The notes: generated from the sequence alone by a model not told the origin. Positions 37,265-50,055 are shown, counted from the first letter of the stretch. The stretch is 64,000 nt of DNA from Trichostrongylus colubriformis (GCA_963978905.1 OZ022260.1:41600259-41664258), one strand, 5' to 3'. Made by a program: numbers and translations.

Positions 37265-38164
37265 ATGACGTGAGGTATAAACGCAAACGTTTCATCCTTT
37301 TCTCCTTTGTAAAGATAAATTTAGTAACGTCTGTAGGAAATGACAGGTGAGTCGGACCAGCTAATCATTTATTGTCACATCCACTTCGACCAGTATCATA
37401 AAACAACAGTATGAGGGAACTTTATAACAACAGTTACTGCAAGGATACGGGAATCATAAACGAAGGCAGCAATGGCAGCAAGAGCATTCATACATAAAAA
37501 AGTGTCTCCGAAAAGAGGTGATATTGAAGAAGTGCAAGGTACACTTGATGATTAACACCATCTTACTTTCACCTACATATGTTCTAATCATTCAACGGCT
37601 GAGTGATTTCTTAAATAGTCAGACTTAACTCTTTGAGAAACATTATGAAGCGCGGTTCACAGCTGGATACGCGCAACACGCGCATTTGCCGCAAAGTATA
37701 AATACAGCGGTAGTATGTTCGACTCGGCCATACCCAAATGAACATTATTGAACAGTAAATTATTTTTGGGTTCAGTTAAAGTGGGGAGAAGATGCAAAAT
37801 ATTCACCGACGTAGAGGGTCCCATCCCTTCCTAGGCTTAGGCTAATAAAAAGATGAGACGGATACTTCAGCAGATGCTATTTTACGTAGGAGGAGGGAAT
37901 GTGACACATAAGTTGAACCTATTTTAGTGATTCAAATGAAGAACCGTAATTTGCAGAGCCTTGATGGATTAGAAATTCGACGGAATCGATCTAATTCTTC
38001 GGAATAACTTAAAAGTTGGAAAAGAAAAACACATGTATTCGCAGCAATGTACAAATTGACGGAAAATCTCTGAAAGTACATCTTCAACTCATATTGCGAA
38101 AGATTAGAAATTCAGGATGAGGAGCGCCGCTAAGGGAGGGTTCTTTTCGACGGGGATAAAGGAT

Positions 38165-38480
38165 AAAGTTAAAGGATAAAGTTTTTGGCGTTAATCAATC
38201 CCTTCTGTGGGATGCGCCGCACATTCTAGTTCCATTCAGAATCGTGATGGCTGGTGAATGTGATGTGGCCCATACAATGACTTGAGGTGGCCAGCCGATG
38301 TACAAGTCAGTGCTTTTATCCTCCCAGACGAGTCTGATGCCAGTTTACCGACCCCGAAGGGATGGAAGGCTTGGTTGGCCTGGGCGGGCGTTGATGCGGG
38401 ATTTGATCCCCGCACCATGAGAGTGGGGTGCGCGCCACCTGTCACTACACCACCTCCGCCCTTTCGACGGGGATGTCGCG
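38165..38480 (+). repeat. Dispersed repeat R1, long copy 1
   Basis: Runs from TTTTTGGCGTTAATCAAT through GATGCGCCGCACATTC, GAATCGTGATGGC, CAGACGAGTCTGATGCCA and GGTTGGCCT to CCGCACCATGAGAGTGG. The same order of blocks recurs at 41335-41560, and the first third recurs as short fragments elsewhere. A GCGGG...CCCGC stem around TTTGAT near the 3' end resembles a tRNA T-arm, so a SINE is possible. Confidence 0.7.
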
Positions 38481-39049
38481 AAAATGCCAAGAGGTGGATC
38501 GATAATGGACTTAATGTAGGCATCATTTGACCAACCAACATACTTTTCATGTACAGTTCATCCCGGCTTAGGTGCTTGTCATTGAGCTCTGATTTAGTGT
38601 CGAGCCTGAACGTCGAGGAAACTTTTGAGAGATGCAGTCTCTCCGGTGGAAGCTTACAAAGCCATCTATACTCTAGGTGCCTCATTACAAGACTTCCCCC
38701 CTCCCCGAAGAATTTCTCTCCATTACTTTATTGATTAGATCTCAATACTTTCATAAAAGAATTACAGCATTTTCTCTCCCTAAAAAAGGTCGAAAGTACA
38801 AATAATTTTCGAGGATCCTTCGAGGAATACAAATCCCTTGACGATTCTCGATTCAGCTTGGCTGTGGTTTGCTCTCCTGAAGAATCGAGAAGTGTTGGCT
38901 CAAACAGTGAAGCTATAGTAATAAAGGAACTATCCTATCAAGAATAATTACTTTTACTACAACATTAAAAAGAAGGTAAAAATATCGTATAAGCCACCGC
39001 ATCCCATATTAAGTACTCATGAATTGTTGATTACGGAACAAAATTTCTC

Positions 39050-39150
39050 CTCTCGACGACGACGGAATGATCGAACGAATGACCAGCGATCGGTCATCCA
39101 AGACGCTTTCGATCATCGCTTTGGACAAGGTAGCACAGGATTATTACGTT
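39050..39150. repeat. Dispersed repeat copy B (pair with 35860-35960)
   Basis: Contains GATCGAACGAATGACC, GATCGGTCATCC, CGATCATCGCTTTGGACAA and GGTAGCAC in the same order as the partner copy. It lies just before a C15 run. Confidence 0.45.
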
Positions 39151-39176
39151 ATCCCAAGAATCTTTGCGAGCCTCTT

Positions 39177-39191
39177 CCCCCCCCCCCCCCC
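39177..39191 (+). repeat. C15 homopolymer
   Basis: Fifteen consecutive C residues followed by ACGGGGG, so a short C/G hairpin could form. Confidence 0.95.
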
Positions 39192-39650
39192 ACGGGGGTA
39201 GGTAGCTTGGAACCTGAATCGAATAATAAAAATATGGAGTGATAGTCACTGATCAACCCTTTCATGATACATTGCAATACAGCTGAGGAGAACTGCAAAG
39301 GTCTTTAAGGACGTAACGAGCCGAAGCAACGAAAGGCAGCTAAAGTTCAGATCGTCACCCATCCAGACGGAGTATTGTACCGAAAAAGGGAAAGAAGAAT
39401 GAAGGGAAACTATGCGAGGTTGTACCGAGCATGATCAAAACTAGTGGAACGTATAAGTATGACGCAACAACTGAGTTAGTCCACTACGCCATACTGAAGA
39501 CACGCTATTGTAAAACTTCTCAAAAAATGATGCCAACCATGAAGAGCCGACTGATTACTTCTCATTAAAAAGAAATATTTTCATGAAATCAAAAAAACGG
39601 CTGAAAGTGTTAACAATTGTTCAAAAGTGAGGATCGCAGTGAGCGTGGTA

Positions 39651-39720
39651 CGGCCACGTTCATACTTTGCGCACTGGCACCGTCGCCGGTGCCCGCTTCG
39701 ATGAAAGTATGAACGCGGCC
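39651..39720. repeat. Minimal 70-bp hairpin of the CCGCGTTCATACTTTG family
   Basis: CGGCCACGTTCATACTTTG at the left and CGATGAAAGTATGAACGCGGCC at the right are inverted copies. Between them GGCACCGTCGCCGGTGCC is itself a hairpin. It appears to be the shortest form of the family: two ends almost back to back. Confidence 0.75.
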
Positions 39721-41334
39721 TACAGGCGATGGGCGGCGCCCAACTCCATCCTCATGGATTTCACTCGCCACTTTGGGGAGCACCGTATGCTCCATAATCG
39801 GTGTTTCATCAGATATATCTAAAGCATATTCGATTCCACCTGATTTCAAGGACTCGGTAATTATCCGATTTGAATCTGTCAATGGGATGGTGATAGCGTT
39901 CAAACTATCCGTAATCAGGTTTCGACAGTGGATTTTATAAATCAATGCGATTCGAGAGGTCCTCCTGAGAAGAGGACTCCTGACATGAGGGTTCGAGTAT
40001 TCGTTCACCCTATCTTGCCCGGCGTACCTCTATATCTTTAGGCTGCTTCGAACCCAACTGAGTGAGATTTGTGGCACACTGGCGTATCGCCGATTTAGAA
40101 TTTTTGCGATGCCACGTACCATCATGTCGGTCATTTGCATTGTGGCAAATAGACAAAGTCGCGGATGCGCCGATCCGCCAATACTCTCATTTTCTTGATC
40201 GATACGTATCTTATGCATAAAGCGAATGCGCAATGAGCTCACTCTGTCGCGATACGTATGTTTAACTTCATGCCGATGCGCCAAAATCCCATTCAGTTGT
40301 ATGAAAGCAGCCTTATCGGTCCTGAAATTACCTCCATGCTATTCCGAGACTTTGCTAGAATTGAAAATAAATGGAACACTTAGAAGATGACTCCTTATAA
40401 ACTCCACAGGAGTGTACCACGCCAAACGCGTGGAGGCATTGATGTCTATGAAAACATTCATACTTTATATCCACTAACCGTCGCCGAAAGGCGGCCTGAC
40501 CATGAAATCGATATTACTGACATTTCTTACATCACCTGATTATTCTGATAAGTTCATTTCTTTATAGTGTTCTCCCCAAGCGGTTGATGGACGTCCTCCT
40601 ATTTCATATACTCACCATTCTGATTATCATTCTCATCACAGCAATCATCAGGTAACCCAGGCTTACGATTCCAGGTGAAGGCGCCAGACATGACACTTGA
40701 ATTTGAGACCAAATTACAACTGAGTAATCGGGTGGAATATCACATTACGGATGGCAGGTAGTAGCCAATCAGAGAATTCTACCCTTCATCGCACCAACCA
40801 GCGCTTAGTGCCTGGATCCTGGGCCAGGAAACTTTTTCCGCATCTCATTTGCAAGCTATCTAAGCAGCGCTTGCTTTTCTGTCATTTTTCAAAATCAAAC
40901 AGAGTCGTATAATTCACAGGCGAATGATTGCCAATGAATACAAAGTTGTTTTACGAAGGATCAAAATCATGAGGAGGAACGAATTCTTCGAGTGAGTTTT
41001 TGATGAAGATATAACCCTTACGTTCCATAGTAGCTACTCATTAGCGACAATTTGAGCGACAAACTGATCGAAAGACTGCCTAACGTAAGAAACACTTTGT
41101 CTCCTCCCCCCTCAATTCTTTGATTACTCTAAGATGCGACATTATTTATTTCACATACAACCATAGACGGAAACGTCGTCCATAATATTAGAAATAACCT
41201 TACTCATGACAGGGATCGTATCTACGTTCACCTGTATACAGTTATCACGCATTATCGGGTTTGGAGGTTCGGCGACTCCATAGACGCAGCTAACGATCAG
41301 ACATACTTGCTAAATGCAATAAGAATTGAATGGA

Positions 41335-41560
41335 TGAACTTTTTGCGTTTATCAACTCCTTGTCGTGGTGCGCCGCGCATCCCAGTTCCACTCATAATCG
41401 TGGGCGCAGGCGAATGCGATTTGGCCTCAGTGTTTTTGTCCCCTCAGACGAGATTGGTACCAATTAACCTATCCTGGAGAGGTGAAAAGTTGGTTGGCCT
41501 TAGCCGACACTGGTTCGGGTTTTGTCTCTGCACCATGAGCGTGGAACAGCAAGGGTTGAG
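41335..41560 (+). repeat. Dispersed repeat R1, long copy 2
   Basis: Matches the R1 copy at 38165 block by block: TTTTTGCGTTTATCAACTCC, GGTGCGCCGCGCATCCCAG, CATAATCGTGGGC, CAGACGAGATTGGTACCA, GTTGGTTGGCCTTAG and CTGCACCATGAGCGTGG. Overall divergence is considerable, so it is an old insertion. Confidence 0.7.
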
Positions 41561-42714
41561 GAGGGTGGAGGGTCGTACCTTCGAAGGTCAGCCATGACCA
41601 CTGAAATCTAAATTTTAATGACCAGATGAAAGGCAAAGGGTATTTCACAGCGAATCCGTGTGAACAAAATGTAAAATAAATATATTTTCGCCTCACGAAA
41701 GGGTATATAGCCATAAAGCACATTGCAACTGTGCAATCCGACAACAGCTAATGGTATTGTAAAGGGGTAAAAAAAGGGTAAAAAAAGGGGGGAGGTCTTA
41801 TTTGGTCGCCGTAGAGGGGAGAGGACTACTTTCCTCGACACGTGGGAGAGCCCTGACCGTGAGAGTGAGAGTAAGCGTCACTTGGCACTACATTACGTCC
41901 ACTGAATACAACAAGTATTATAATAGTTCTTAGCGGGGTGAAAAGATGCCAAGCGCGCGTAGCGGCAAGCGGTGACAGTGAAAAGGATATACAAGAAATG
42001 AGTGTACTCGTCCTACCCGCTGGATTTAGCGGTGGACGTGTTTTCCGGCACGTAGCATCACTATCAGAACAATGGGGGCCACGGGAATCTTTGACGTGTG
42101 GCGGTTATGTCAGCGCTTGGAATCACAGTTCATCCAGACTGTCACCGTAAGGCCTTGCTAGGCTACTTCAAATGCATCTTTTACCGAAAATATGTATATC
42201 ACTTACCTTCCACTTGGTCCCACATTTCAGCCAGAAAGGGTTCACGTAAGAGATTGTATGGCGAAATTTTAACCCAAAAAATCGCATGTGCTCAAGTCAG
42301 CTTTAGCCTTCAAATGGACCGAGTGAGTGATCCCCAAAAACATCCCGGGGATTGGTGCATCCTCAAAAACTCGAACTGATTCTATAATAAGTTTTTCGAG
42401 CGGATGGAATGCATGGCTTATTCATAGGAAGAACCGTGTTGACCACTTCATTCTCATTCCCACAATTCTTATTTTTTGCTTCAAGTTTATTGGAATGTCG
42501 TAATGTGTAAACTTTATTCTCAGCCGGGCAACACTGAACGATAAAATTCTGACGGAGCTAATTAAAAGGAACAAGACCGATGACAACAGTACACAATCTG
42601 CACTAGATCTAGCGATACATTGAATAGCTGCCCATAATTATCTTTCTAGGAGAATACACACTGTGTTATAAATGTTATGTACATTAATCTCTTGTTCGAT
42701 GTCAATTGATCATA

Positions 42715-42745
42715 CCACGATACGCCGTGCATTCGATTTTCTACG
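42715..42745 (+). repeat. Fragment of repeat R1
   Basis: Contains the R1 core ACGCCGTGCATTCGA. Other short fragments: 45860-45920, 50590-50612, 51603-51640 and 53900-53970, each with a GCGCCRTGCA-like core followed in most by a TTCCAT word. Confidence 0.4.
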
Positions 42746-42794
42746 CGATTTGCTAATTCATGCGAAAACCTGAATTTCATGGAGAATGCATCTT

Positions 42795-43230
42795 TCAAAG
42801 GAATCGTCCACGGAAAAATGAGTTTCTTTGCTACCCTTATATTTATTTTTTAGTTACCTAATGAGGCCCGGATGAAAAAATTCACGCGAAAAAGTGAGAA
42901 TTTGGCTGAGATACAGCACCTCGTATTCTCGGCCGGGTGGGCGGGCCTCCGAGTAAAGGCTCCGTCCCGTCGTCCACAGCTGCTGGGGAAGGAGAATGCG
43001 ACTGTTTACTTAAGTTCATGTCCTTACAACGCGTCTCCGACCGCGCGAATGACGGGGTGGCACTCGCTCGGAGGACCCGCCCACCCGGCCGAGACTTTGT
43101 GAAGCTGTATCTTAGCCGAATTCACATTTTTTACGCGTGAAACTTTGCATACGGCCCACATCAGGCAAATACAACAAAATTATATGATAACAACAGAAAA
43201 ACTTATTTTTCCGTGGACGACTCCTTCAAG
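42795..43230. repeat. Fold-back element, about 436 bp, long arms
   Basis: Outer arm: GAATCGTCCACGGAAAAATGAG mirrors TTATTTTTCCGTGGACGACTC. Middle arm: a TTCACGCG block and a GGCTGAGATACAGC/GCTGTATCTTAGCC block. Inner arm: CTCGGCCGGGTGGGCGGG mirrors CCCGCCCACCCGGCCGAG. All occur in mirrored order, giving a palindrome with a GC-rich core and AT-rich ends. No coding capacity recognised. Confidence 0.8.
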
Positions 43231-44571
43231 ATCGGTAGCTCGTTTTAGGGCTTCTACAATAGTCAAACGTTATGTCAAGGAAAATGACTGACAACTACAT
43301 CCCCTCTCTTCCTCCCGTCACTGGTACATTCAGCAAAAGTGAAGTGGTCTTCCCAGAACGGTCCTCAAAACCACATATTACCTAACAGAAAGTTTGATTA
43401 TCGACTGGCGTCCTTTTTTGATTCTTGAGAAAACTTGAGATCAAAAGAAATCAAAAAATACGACCATTCTTACCAACCCAAACTGCAACTTTCTTGATAT
43501 TTCACGACCCATGCTTAATCTTGCTTCTACCATATATTTTGCGGGTGTGGATGAATACAGAATGTAAAAAAAACATGTCGCTACAAACGTAAAGCCGCTT
43601 GAATGTAAGTGGCGTTTCAACTCATCGAAGACATCGGCAGGGGAGAATTTTGCTAACTGTGGAATGTGAAAGTAGGGGAGCTTAGCAGAGTAAACGTGGA
43701 GAGAACGAAATAAAACGACGCAAACCCAGAAAATATAAACCCAAGAACTCCTTAGCGCCCTTCTGTATCACTAGCCGGAGGTGGATTGCTGTCGGACGAG
43801 AGGCTAAATCAGCCTTAACGCTAACGTTGTCCCGTCTGCGCCGGCAACGGCTGATGAACTGCGAAGCGATGCGCCGTGCGTGTGCTGCGAGATCGTGATA
43901 AGATCCCAAGTCGCACGTTTTCTATGCGAGTTTCGTATACATCTTTCCTTCTGGAGTGGAATGCTTGTTTTCAGAAGATATAAATTCACAGTTCTCACTT
44001 TCCCCTTACCGTTCCCGCTGCTCTCAAACTGGAGACTCCAGCTTTCAAGACACTCAAAAGCAGTGGTAACGGTTATTCGGCTTGAATAGAAAAGATTGTT
44101 GGATATGAATATTGATGCCTAGTAGTACAATAGCGAAGAAGTGAAGAAAAAGGGAAATGAAACGGGCAAAACCAAGAAACAAGATCTCTATCCCACCGAT
44201 GATTGATTGATTCCGTATGGGGGCAGGTCACGTTAACGCAGGTGGGAGCCATTGGAAAAGACTCGTCTTACAAAGCTTGGAGCCCTCCTTTTCACCAGAA
44301 AATACCCCACATTAAGTCGACCCAGATTCAGAGCAGATCTCATGAACGTTATCCGAGCAGCGGATGTCGTAGGTTCTCATCACCAAAGCAATGCTCTCCA
44401 GGAAGTGGTGTGCAAATAGCACTACTAAAAAATCGTGCAGTTGATTTAGGCCGATGCAAACTTTGTAAACCTTTTTGAGGTCATCGACAATGGTAAATTA
44501 GCTCACGCCCTGGGTAAGGTAAGGGTTGTGTGTGAGGGCCTCTTTCAGCTATAGGAGAGCTTTCGGGATTA

Positions 44572-45313
44572 CAGGGGGTGCCAAAAAAAAGTAATTTTGC
44601 CCACGGCTCACATCTGCCAATTTTACAAAACGTAGGGAAACGAAAGAGATAAAGGTATTGGGGCAAAACATTCCCGAAATGTTCCTCTAAAAGCAGGAAC
44701 AAGCTGTGGCTCCTCACGTTCATGTTCATAAAAATATGGAGGTTTCATTCGGCGCAGCCGGGCTTCGGAGTACCTACATTTAAAAATCGCTAAAAACAGT
44801 GGAGCCAAGCTCTGTGGTAGGTCTTTTGTGGGAAGCTTCCTGAGGGTTGACCCTTCGGTTCTTGGAAGTCACAGAGCCCTTGCTTCTTGGACAAGGCTGC
44901 TATGATCCAAAGTATCATTTTCATGCCTCAAATCCGCCTCCGGAGGGGTTTCAGTGGTAGGGAAACGTTTTGGCTCTTGAAAACGAAGGGCGCTGGGAGC
45001 CAGAGAAAAACGCAATGTTAAAGAACACCATCTGGTATGAATCCCCTTAGGTACCCAGATTGACCGGACGTCAGTAAGGTTGTGAAAGAGGGCGAAGAAA
45101 TTTCGGATTTTGCCCAGTTGAGGTGATACATCTTGTTCAGCCTTTCCTTGCTCCCGTTTCTGCTCGTGCAGGAGGCTGCCACGGAGTATAGTGATAGAGT
45201 TAGGTCTACTCTTGATTCTGGAGATGAGAATACCTCAATAGAATTTACTGTAGTTTGGCTAAATGGGGTCGAAAGTGGAGGAGACAAAATTACTTTTTTT
45301 TTGGCACCCCCTG
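44572..45313. mobile_element. TIR element with CAGGGGGTGCC ends (742 bp)
   Basis: Left end CAGGGGGTGCCAAAAAAAAG and right end CTTTTTTTTTTGGCACCCCCTG are inverted repeats, flanked by TA on both sides (44570-44571 and 45314-45315), so a Tc1/mariner-type insertion is likely. The interior contains open frames on both strands but no transposase motif I can identify. Likely non-autonomous. Confidence 0.8.
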
Positions 45314-45315
45314 TA

Positions 45316-47486
45316 TATCAGTTCTAGCACCATTCTTCCCACTCTGCGGAAGCAAACTTTTGTAATAATACAATGATTCTTTTTGCTCTCACCTCTCGAT
45401 TCATTGCACGAGCGCAAGAAGTTTTCAAGCCCTTTCACCATATTGAAGAGGAACCGGATGCGTAGTTTACCTTCGGTAAGGATAAGCGAAGTTGAGTACC
45501 AAAGCTTCCAGAAGCTGATTTTTCCGAAAATACCAGTCTTCACAAGATTTCAAGCATTCGTTGTTGGGAATCCTGGTAAGTTTCATCAAAGTTTGATCAC
45601 AGTGGAAGCGCTTCAGAAGCATTTTGAAACGAAGTTATTGTTTTACGACGTCTAGGAATGCACGATATGGCTGTGAGTGCATAAAGAGGACATGGTCCGG
45701 CTTGTTTGCTTTTCAGCGGTAGGCTGCTGCAGTATGTGCATTGCACTGCTGCTGATAGAGCGCTCGTTACTTTTTCTCATCGAATAATTAATTTTGGGTA
45801 TTCATATTGATCCTGCAAAATAAATATTTAAAGTGTTTTCTTTGGACGTTATCAATTTACTCCGATGCGCCATGCATTTGACTTCCATGTAGAATCACCG
45901 TGGCATTCGAATAAAAATGGAATACACATTGTATTTATACCAGGAAGCCATTCTCAGAAGGATAGGTGAAGAGCGAGCGCATTGATAGGAACTACCGTAA
46001 TGCCCTTTACCGTACTGCTTGATTGAAATTAATGAGTACTTATTGATCGCTATTGACTGATGAAGTGTGGCGACAGATGCGACCGGCTAATCACTTGTTA
46101 TCGTCGTCGTTGGTGCGTGCCGTTGCCGCCGCCGGTGGAGCCGTCGTAGCGGGGTTTGCGTTATTTGCGTAGTGACACAAGGGTTGGCTGTTTGCCCACA
46201 CTCGCCCCCTTCCATCGGCCGTCCGTCCGGCTCTCATCACCACCTTCAGCACAATCCACCTGGAACACCTGCCTAACCTATCGATATTCGTATCCCCCCG
46301 CGCACCCCTCTCACCACCCACGAGACTTCATCACTTACCTTGTTTCCATTTTAGCAAATTCTATGCAGCTTCGATCTTTGGCTACCTTTCGCCATTTTTA
46401 CTAAGGTTTTAAAAATTTGTTTCAACTCTGGTACATTCTCTGAATCCTATTCAATCATTATAAAAGTGTTCCTGCTTTTACAGTTGAAGTGTAAAAGGAA
46501 TAATAAAATCTTCTCCGCTATCTCAATAGAACAGCGTCGCAAAAGTACATTTTTCTGACTCACACGTCAGTAGAACAATCGATTATCGATTAGCAGTTGA
46601 TTTTCAGATCCAAGCTGATTTCTATTTTTCCATGAATGAACGGTGGTAGTCTACAATAGAGCCAAGCCCAGGATCGAGGAAAATTTCTGAGCAGTACGAC
46701 TGCCTCCCCCCCCCCCTCCGATTCCGAGGCTACCTGTTCCTATACTTTCGGAGTACCCCTCAAAAGCTCACCAATCGAAACATAGCATGGCTACCTAAGT
46801 AGTAAGTTCGATATGTCGAGTAACGACTTTTCCTGGTCGCCTCATCGGTCCGTAAATCACTCAAAAATGGGACAGAAATCTTAGCTGGACTTTCGGAAAT
46901 ATGACCACCCGCTTCCGAACCCAAGGTACGACCCCCACCGTGGAGAAAGCTCCGACCCATGCTTGACCCTGGTCTACAACGAAGTCATTCCACCGTATTC
47001 TACCACTTCCGTTATTTAAAATGTTTCCTTTTTCGGAGTTCTTCAATCATTACAGTAAATAATTATGATTATTGGTTATTTCTTTGATACTGAATTGATG
47101 TGAACTTGGCTCTCTTGTTTGGCAATGAATATGGAGATCGTAGAAGTGGCTTAATTCCTGAAAATAGCAATGGGTGTTTGAGGGTCACTATGTTTGTTTT
47201 GTCCGAGCACGACGGATGTATCCACTAAGACTACTCATGTCCACTGACTACAAGCTTCTTCAGCTTATTAAGGGTAAATTCAACAGATTTTATCGAATTG
47301 TGATATATTCTCAGTGGATTAATTCCAGTCAGTCACGCACAACTCATAGATCGATTAGCACACGAGCTAAGCAATCTCTCCGTTTTCCAGGGTCAGCTCA
47401 TTGAAAGATTCGTCTGAGGGGACAAAGACTCAGACAAACCTATCAATAAGCCATGCTTGTAAGTTGACAGGCCCATAGAAATTATT
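45316..47486. other. Non-coding stretch
   Basis: No defended gene. It holds an R1 fragment near 45860-45920 and a C11 run at 46706-46716. A minus-strand open frame around 46091-46321 ends in an Ala/Thr-rich tail that could be chance. A minus-strand open frame at 46760-46960 looks like part of a repeat, not a gene. Confidence 0.35.
46706..46716 (+). repeat. C11 homopolymer
   Basis: Eleven consecutive C residues in non-coding sequence. Confidence 0.95.
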
Positions 47487-47715
47487 GTTCAGGGCAAATA
47501 CGTACTCCGAACACTGCAAAATTTTCAACTCATACCTATAATACAACATGTCAGTGAATTGGTTGATGTAACTTCCTCTTTCGGTAGGCTCCTTTAAATC
47601 CATTGGTTGGCTCACTTCCGGGACGTCACTATATAAAATATTATTGTTCCGTTCCATAAACGACCTCTAATCACTGTTCAGGCAAATACCATCCGAACAC
47701 TGCAAGGATTTGAGT
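47487..47715. repeat. Repeat unit with open frame on minus (copy 1 of pair with 50056-50222)
   Basis: From 47510 to 47683 this matches 50056-50222 (for example TTTTCAACTCATACC and CCATAAACGACCTCTAATCA). Here the minus strand has an intact 75-codon frame starting MERNNNILYSDVPEV. In the other copy the frame is broken. A word of about 35 bp (TTCAGGGCAAATAC...CCGAACACTGCAA) occurs on both sides of this unit, at about 47488 and 47682, like a flanking direct repeat. The protein is not recognised. Confidence 0.5.
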
Positions 47716-49166
47716 GGGAGTTTTATGTTTTGTTTCATTCCAAAATGCATTTCCCAGATGAGAGAGCACTATTTTATTGCAGTGTCTGTACAGACAGTAT
47801 TTATGCACATGTAGTAAAAGCTTCGTTCATTATATTTTTCCCTTCTGCTTAGCGTCAAACGGCTAGAATGGCAGAAGAATAGCGCAAAAACTAAAAACGA
47901 CTTTTAACATTTGCTCCGCCTATAGGATGATCAGTCACATAGGCCTCTTTTGCATTATCGAGTATCTGGCCGCAGACCAGTGGATGGCTAAGGGATGTAT
48001 TTGATGGAATAAAACTTGCATCAACGTTTTTACGACTTAAAAGCGACCAAGTGCCATATGCATCCAAATAAAGCTACTAAACGTTTATCGCACTTTTGCG
48101 TATGAATATGATGTTTTATGTTAACTTTTAATTATTCAGTGTTATTTGATTCGCAAATCATATGTGAATGATTCATGGCAATTCCTTCTCATCCGTATGC
48201 CGTTGTACTCTAGTTATTGTGTTAGAATATGTAGTCGCTTCTTTAACTTTGACCTTTGGTATGTACCGTTACTAGTTCACTCGAAGCCCATAAACACGAG
48301 AGCGAAGGGTGCACTGGGATAAATAGTATTATTCAGAAAAACCTCCATAACGTCACTCGGGAAATCGTTTGGCAGATTTTGAATTCAGATTTCAAATCGG
48401 CTTCTAAAACCGCATCTCATTGCAAAAGGCCACATCGACCTGGTAAGATTACCTTGTGAGTGTGTCCTACTTCGTATGTGTACGTTAGTTTTCGAGTACA
48501 AATTTCATCAGCGTCCAAAAGCTACAAGCGATTTTCAAACTGTACATCTTCGCTCATCACGCTCAACGGTTATTCTGGCCTTATTCGCAGTGTCTCCAGA
48601 ATGCCCTGCGACCGTTGAGAAGACTGCCGTAAAGTCAGCCACAGCTTATCATATATCGATCGATCATACGTTATCGTGCTTCGGCTGGGCTTCGTCGGCG
48701 TTCTGAATCATTCACCCCACATTAGCACCAGCGTTGTTTGGGCATTGTAAATGTGATCTTACTCCTTTGAGTTCACTTAAATGAGGCATTTGTATAATAC
48801 TTATGATACATTTTAGCCAAAATATTCAGTGAAACGACTTTACTGAATGCATTTTCTGATGAGCATTTGAGTACTCACAAGGCTCCTTCCGCCACCTGTA
48901 TGAGCAGTACCAGACTCAAACTTGACAGTTTCAGATAGATGCTGTCTCTCTACTCGTGCTATTTTCTCGATCTTTTCATATCTCTACCCCTTCATTTTCC
49001 TTGTTTACTATCATGTGAAGACGTACAGATCAATTTAGCAGTAAGACGACCCTAAATCAAGTGAAAATATTCAGAAATATGGAGGATATTGAGAAATATC
49101 GATTTTCATAATTCGACAGCTTGAGGTTGCACGTTTCAGACGCGTTTGAAAAATATGAAACCATTT
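47716..49166. other. Non-coding stretch
   Basis: AT-rich sequence without a recognised exon, element end or repeat. Short open frames on plus (48256-48459 and 48476-48706) match nothing known to me. Confidence 0.35.
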
Positions 49167-49339
49167 AGGCCGCGTTCATACTCTGCAGTGCCGGCGGCAG
49201 AGCGTGGCTGCGTGTCTTTCGTCTCCACCTATGCAACCCTGTCTCTTTGCCTGTGTCGTCTCTTCGTCTTTCCCATGCCACTGTGCCTCGCTGCCTGAGA
49301 GCAGCCACGCCATGCCGACGCAGAGTATGAACGCGACCT
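49167..49339. repeat. Fold-back MITE, CCGCGTTCATACTTTG family
   Basis: Left end GGCCGCGTTCATACTCTGC and right end GCAGAGTATGAACGCGACC are inverted repeats. GCGTGGCTGC and GCAGCCACGC, just inside, are mirrored as well. The middle is a pyrimidine-rich TGTCTCTTTG segment. Confidence 0.8.
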
Positions 49340-50055
49340 TAGCCAGGATTTAAAGACAGCATTAGGGGTAATGTGGTAATAGAGAAATCCCTACAAGAAG
49401 TCACTCACATGGTAGTCCTGAGCCTGAGAAGGCTATCTGTGACGCAATCCCGGTGAAAAAGCGCCCCTCCGAGCTGTAGAAACGCCGCAAACGCCGCAAC
49501 CATGCAGCGGTCCCGCCTCTTGGACACAGCGGTCCCGCCTCCCGATGACGTACTTCCCGATTGACTGGGGTGGGAGCGGTCAAGGAGATGCGGCAGGATC
49601 GAAGGTTTTGCGGCGCGCTTTCGCAGTTTTAGCCTGAAACTCACTCCAAAAAGTGAATACTATCGTATCTCCAAACATTCCCTCGTGTTTACTTGACAAC
49701 ATGCCAATGGAAAACTAGATCAGGCTACCAGCCTCTTGACGGGAAGGTCGTCCGCGCTTAGAACCAACGGTGGGAAAGGGTCCTATTTCTCGGGTTTTTG
49801 GTCATCTCCATCCGTTTTTTCTCCACTGTCCTGTTACTAGGCATCTCGACTTTCATATGCACTACTACTTTTACTTTTCGTCCGACTTTCCCCTAATGCT
49901 GCCTTTAATGGCTTTGGTGATCTACTGAACTGATTTTTTTACCCAGTTCATCCTATTTCCAATGCACGAGAAATGTAAATATGAAATGGACATACATCAT
50001 TGCAAAAGACTTCTAGTGCCCAAAGGTAATAACCTAAAAGTTTCTGTCGCCACTG

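Noticed and set aside
46091..46321. Last exon of a minus-strand gene with Ala/Thr-rich tail
   Set aside because: Low complexity, no neighbouring exons recognised, and composition alone can explain the open frame.
46760..46960. Minus-strand coding frame of 66 codons
   Set aside because: No splice context or start support. It resembles dispersed repeat sequence more than a gene.
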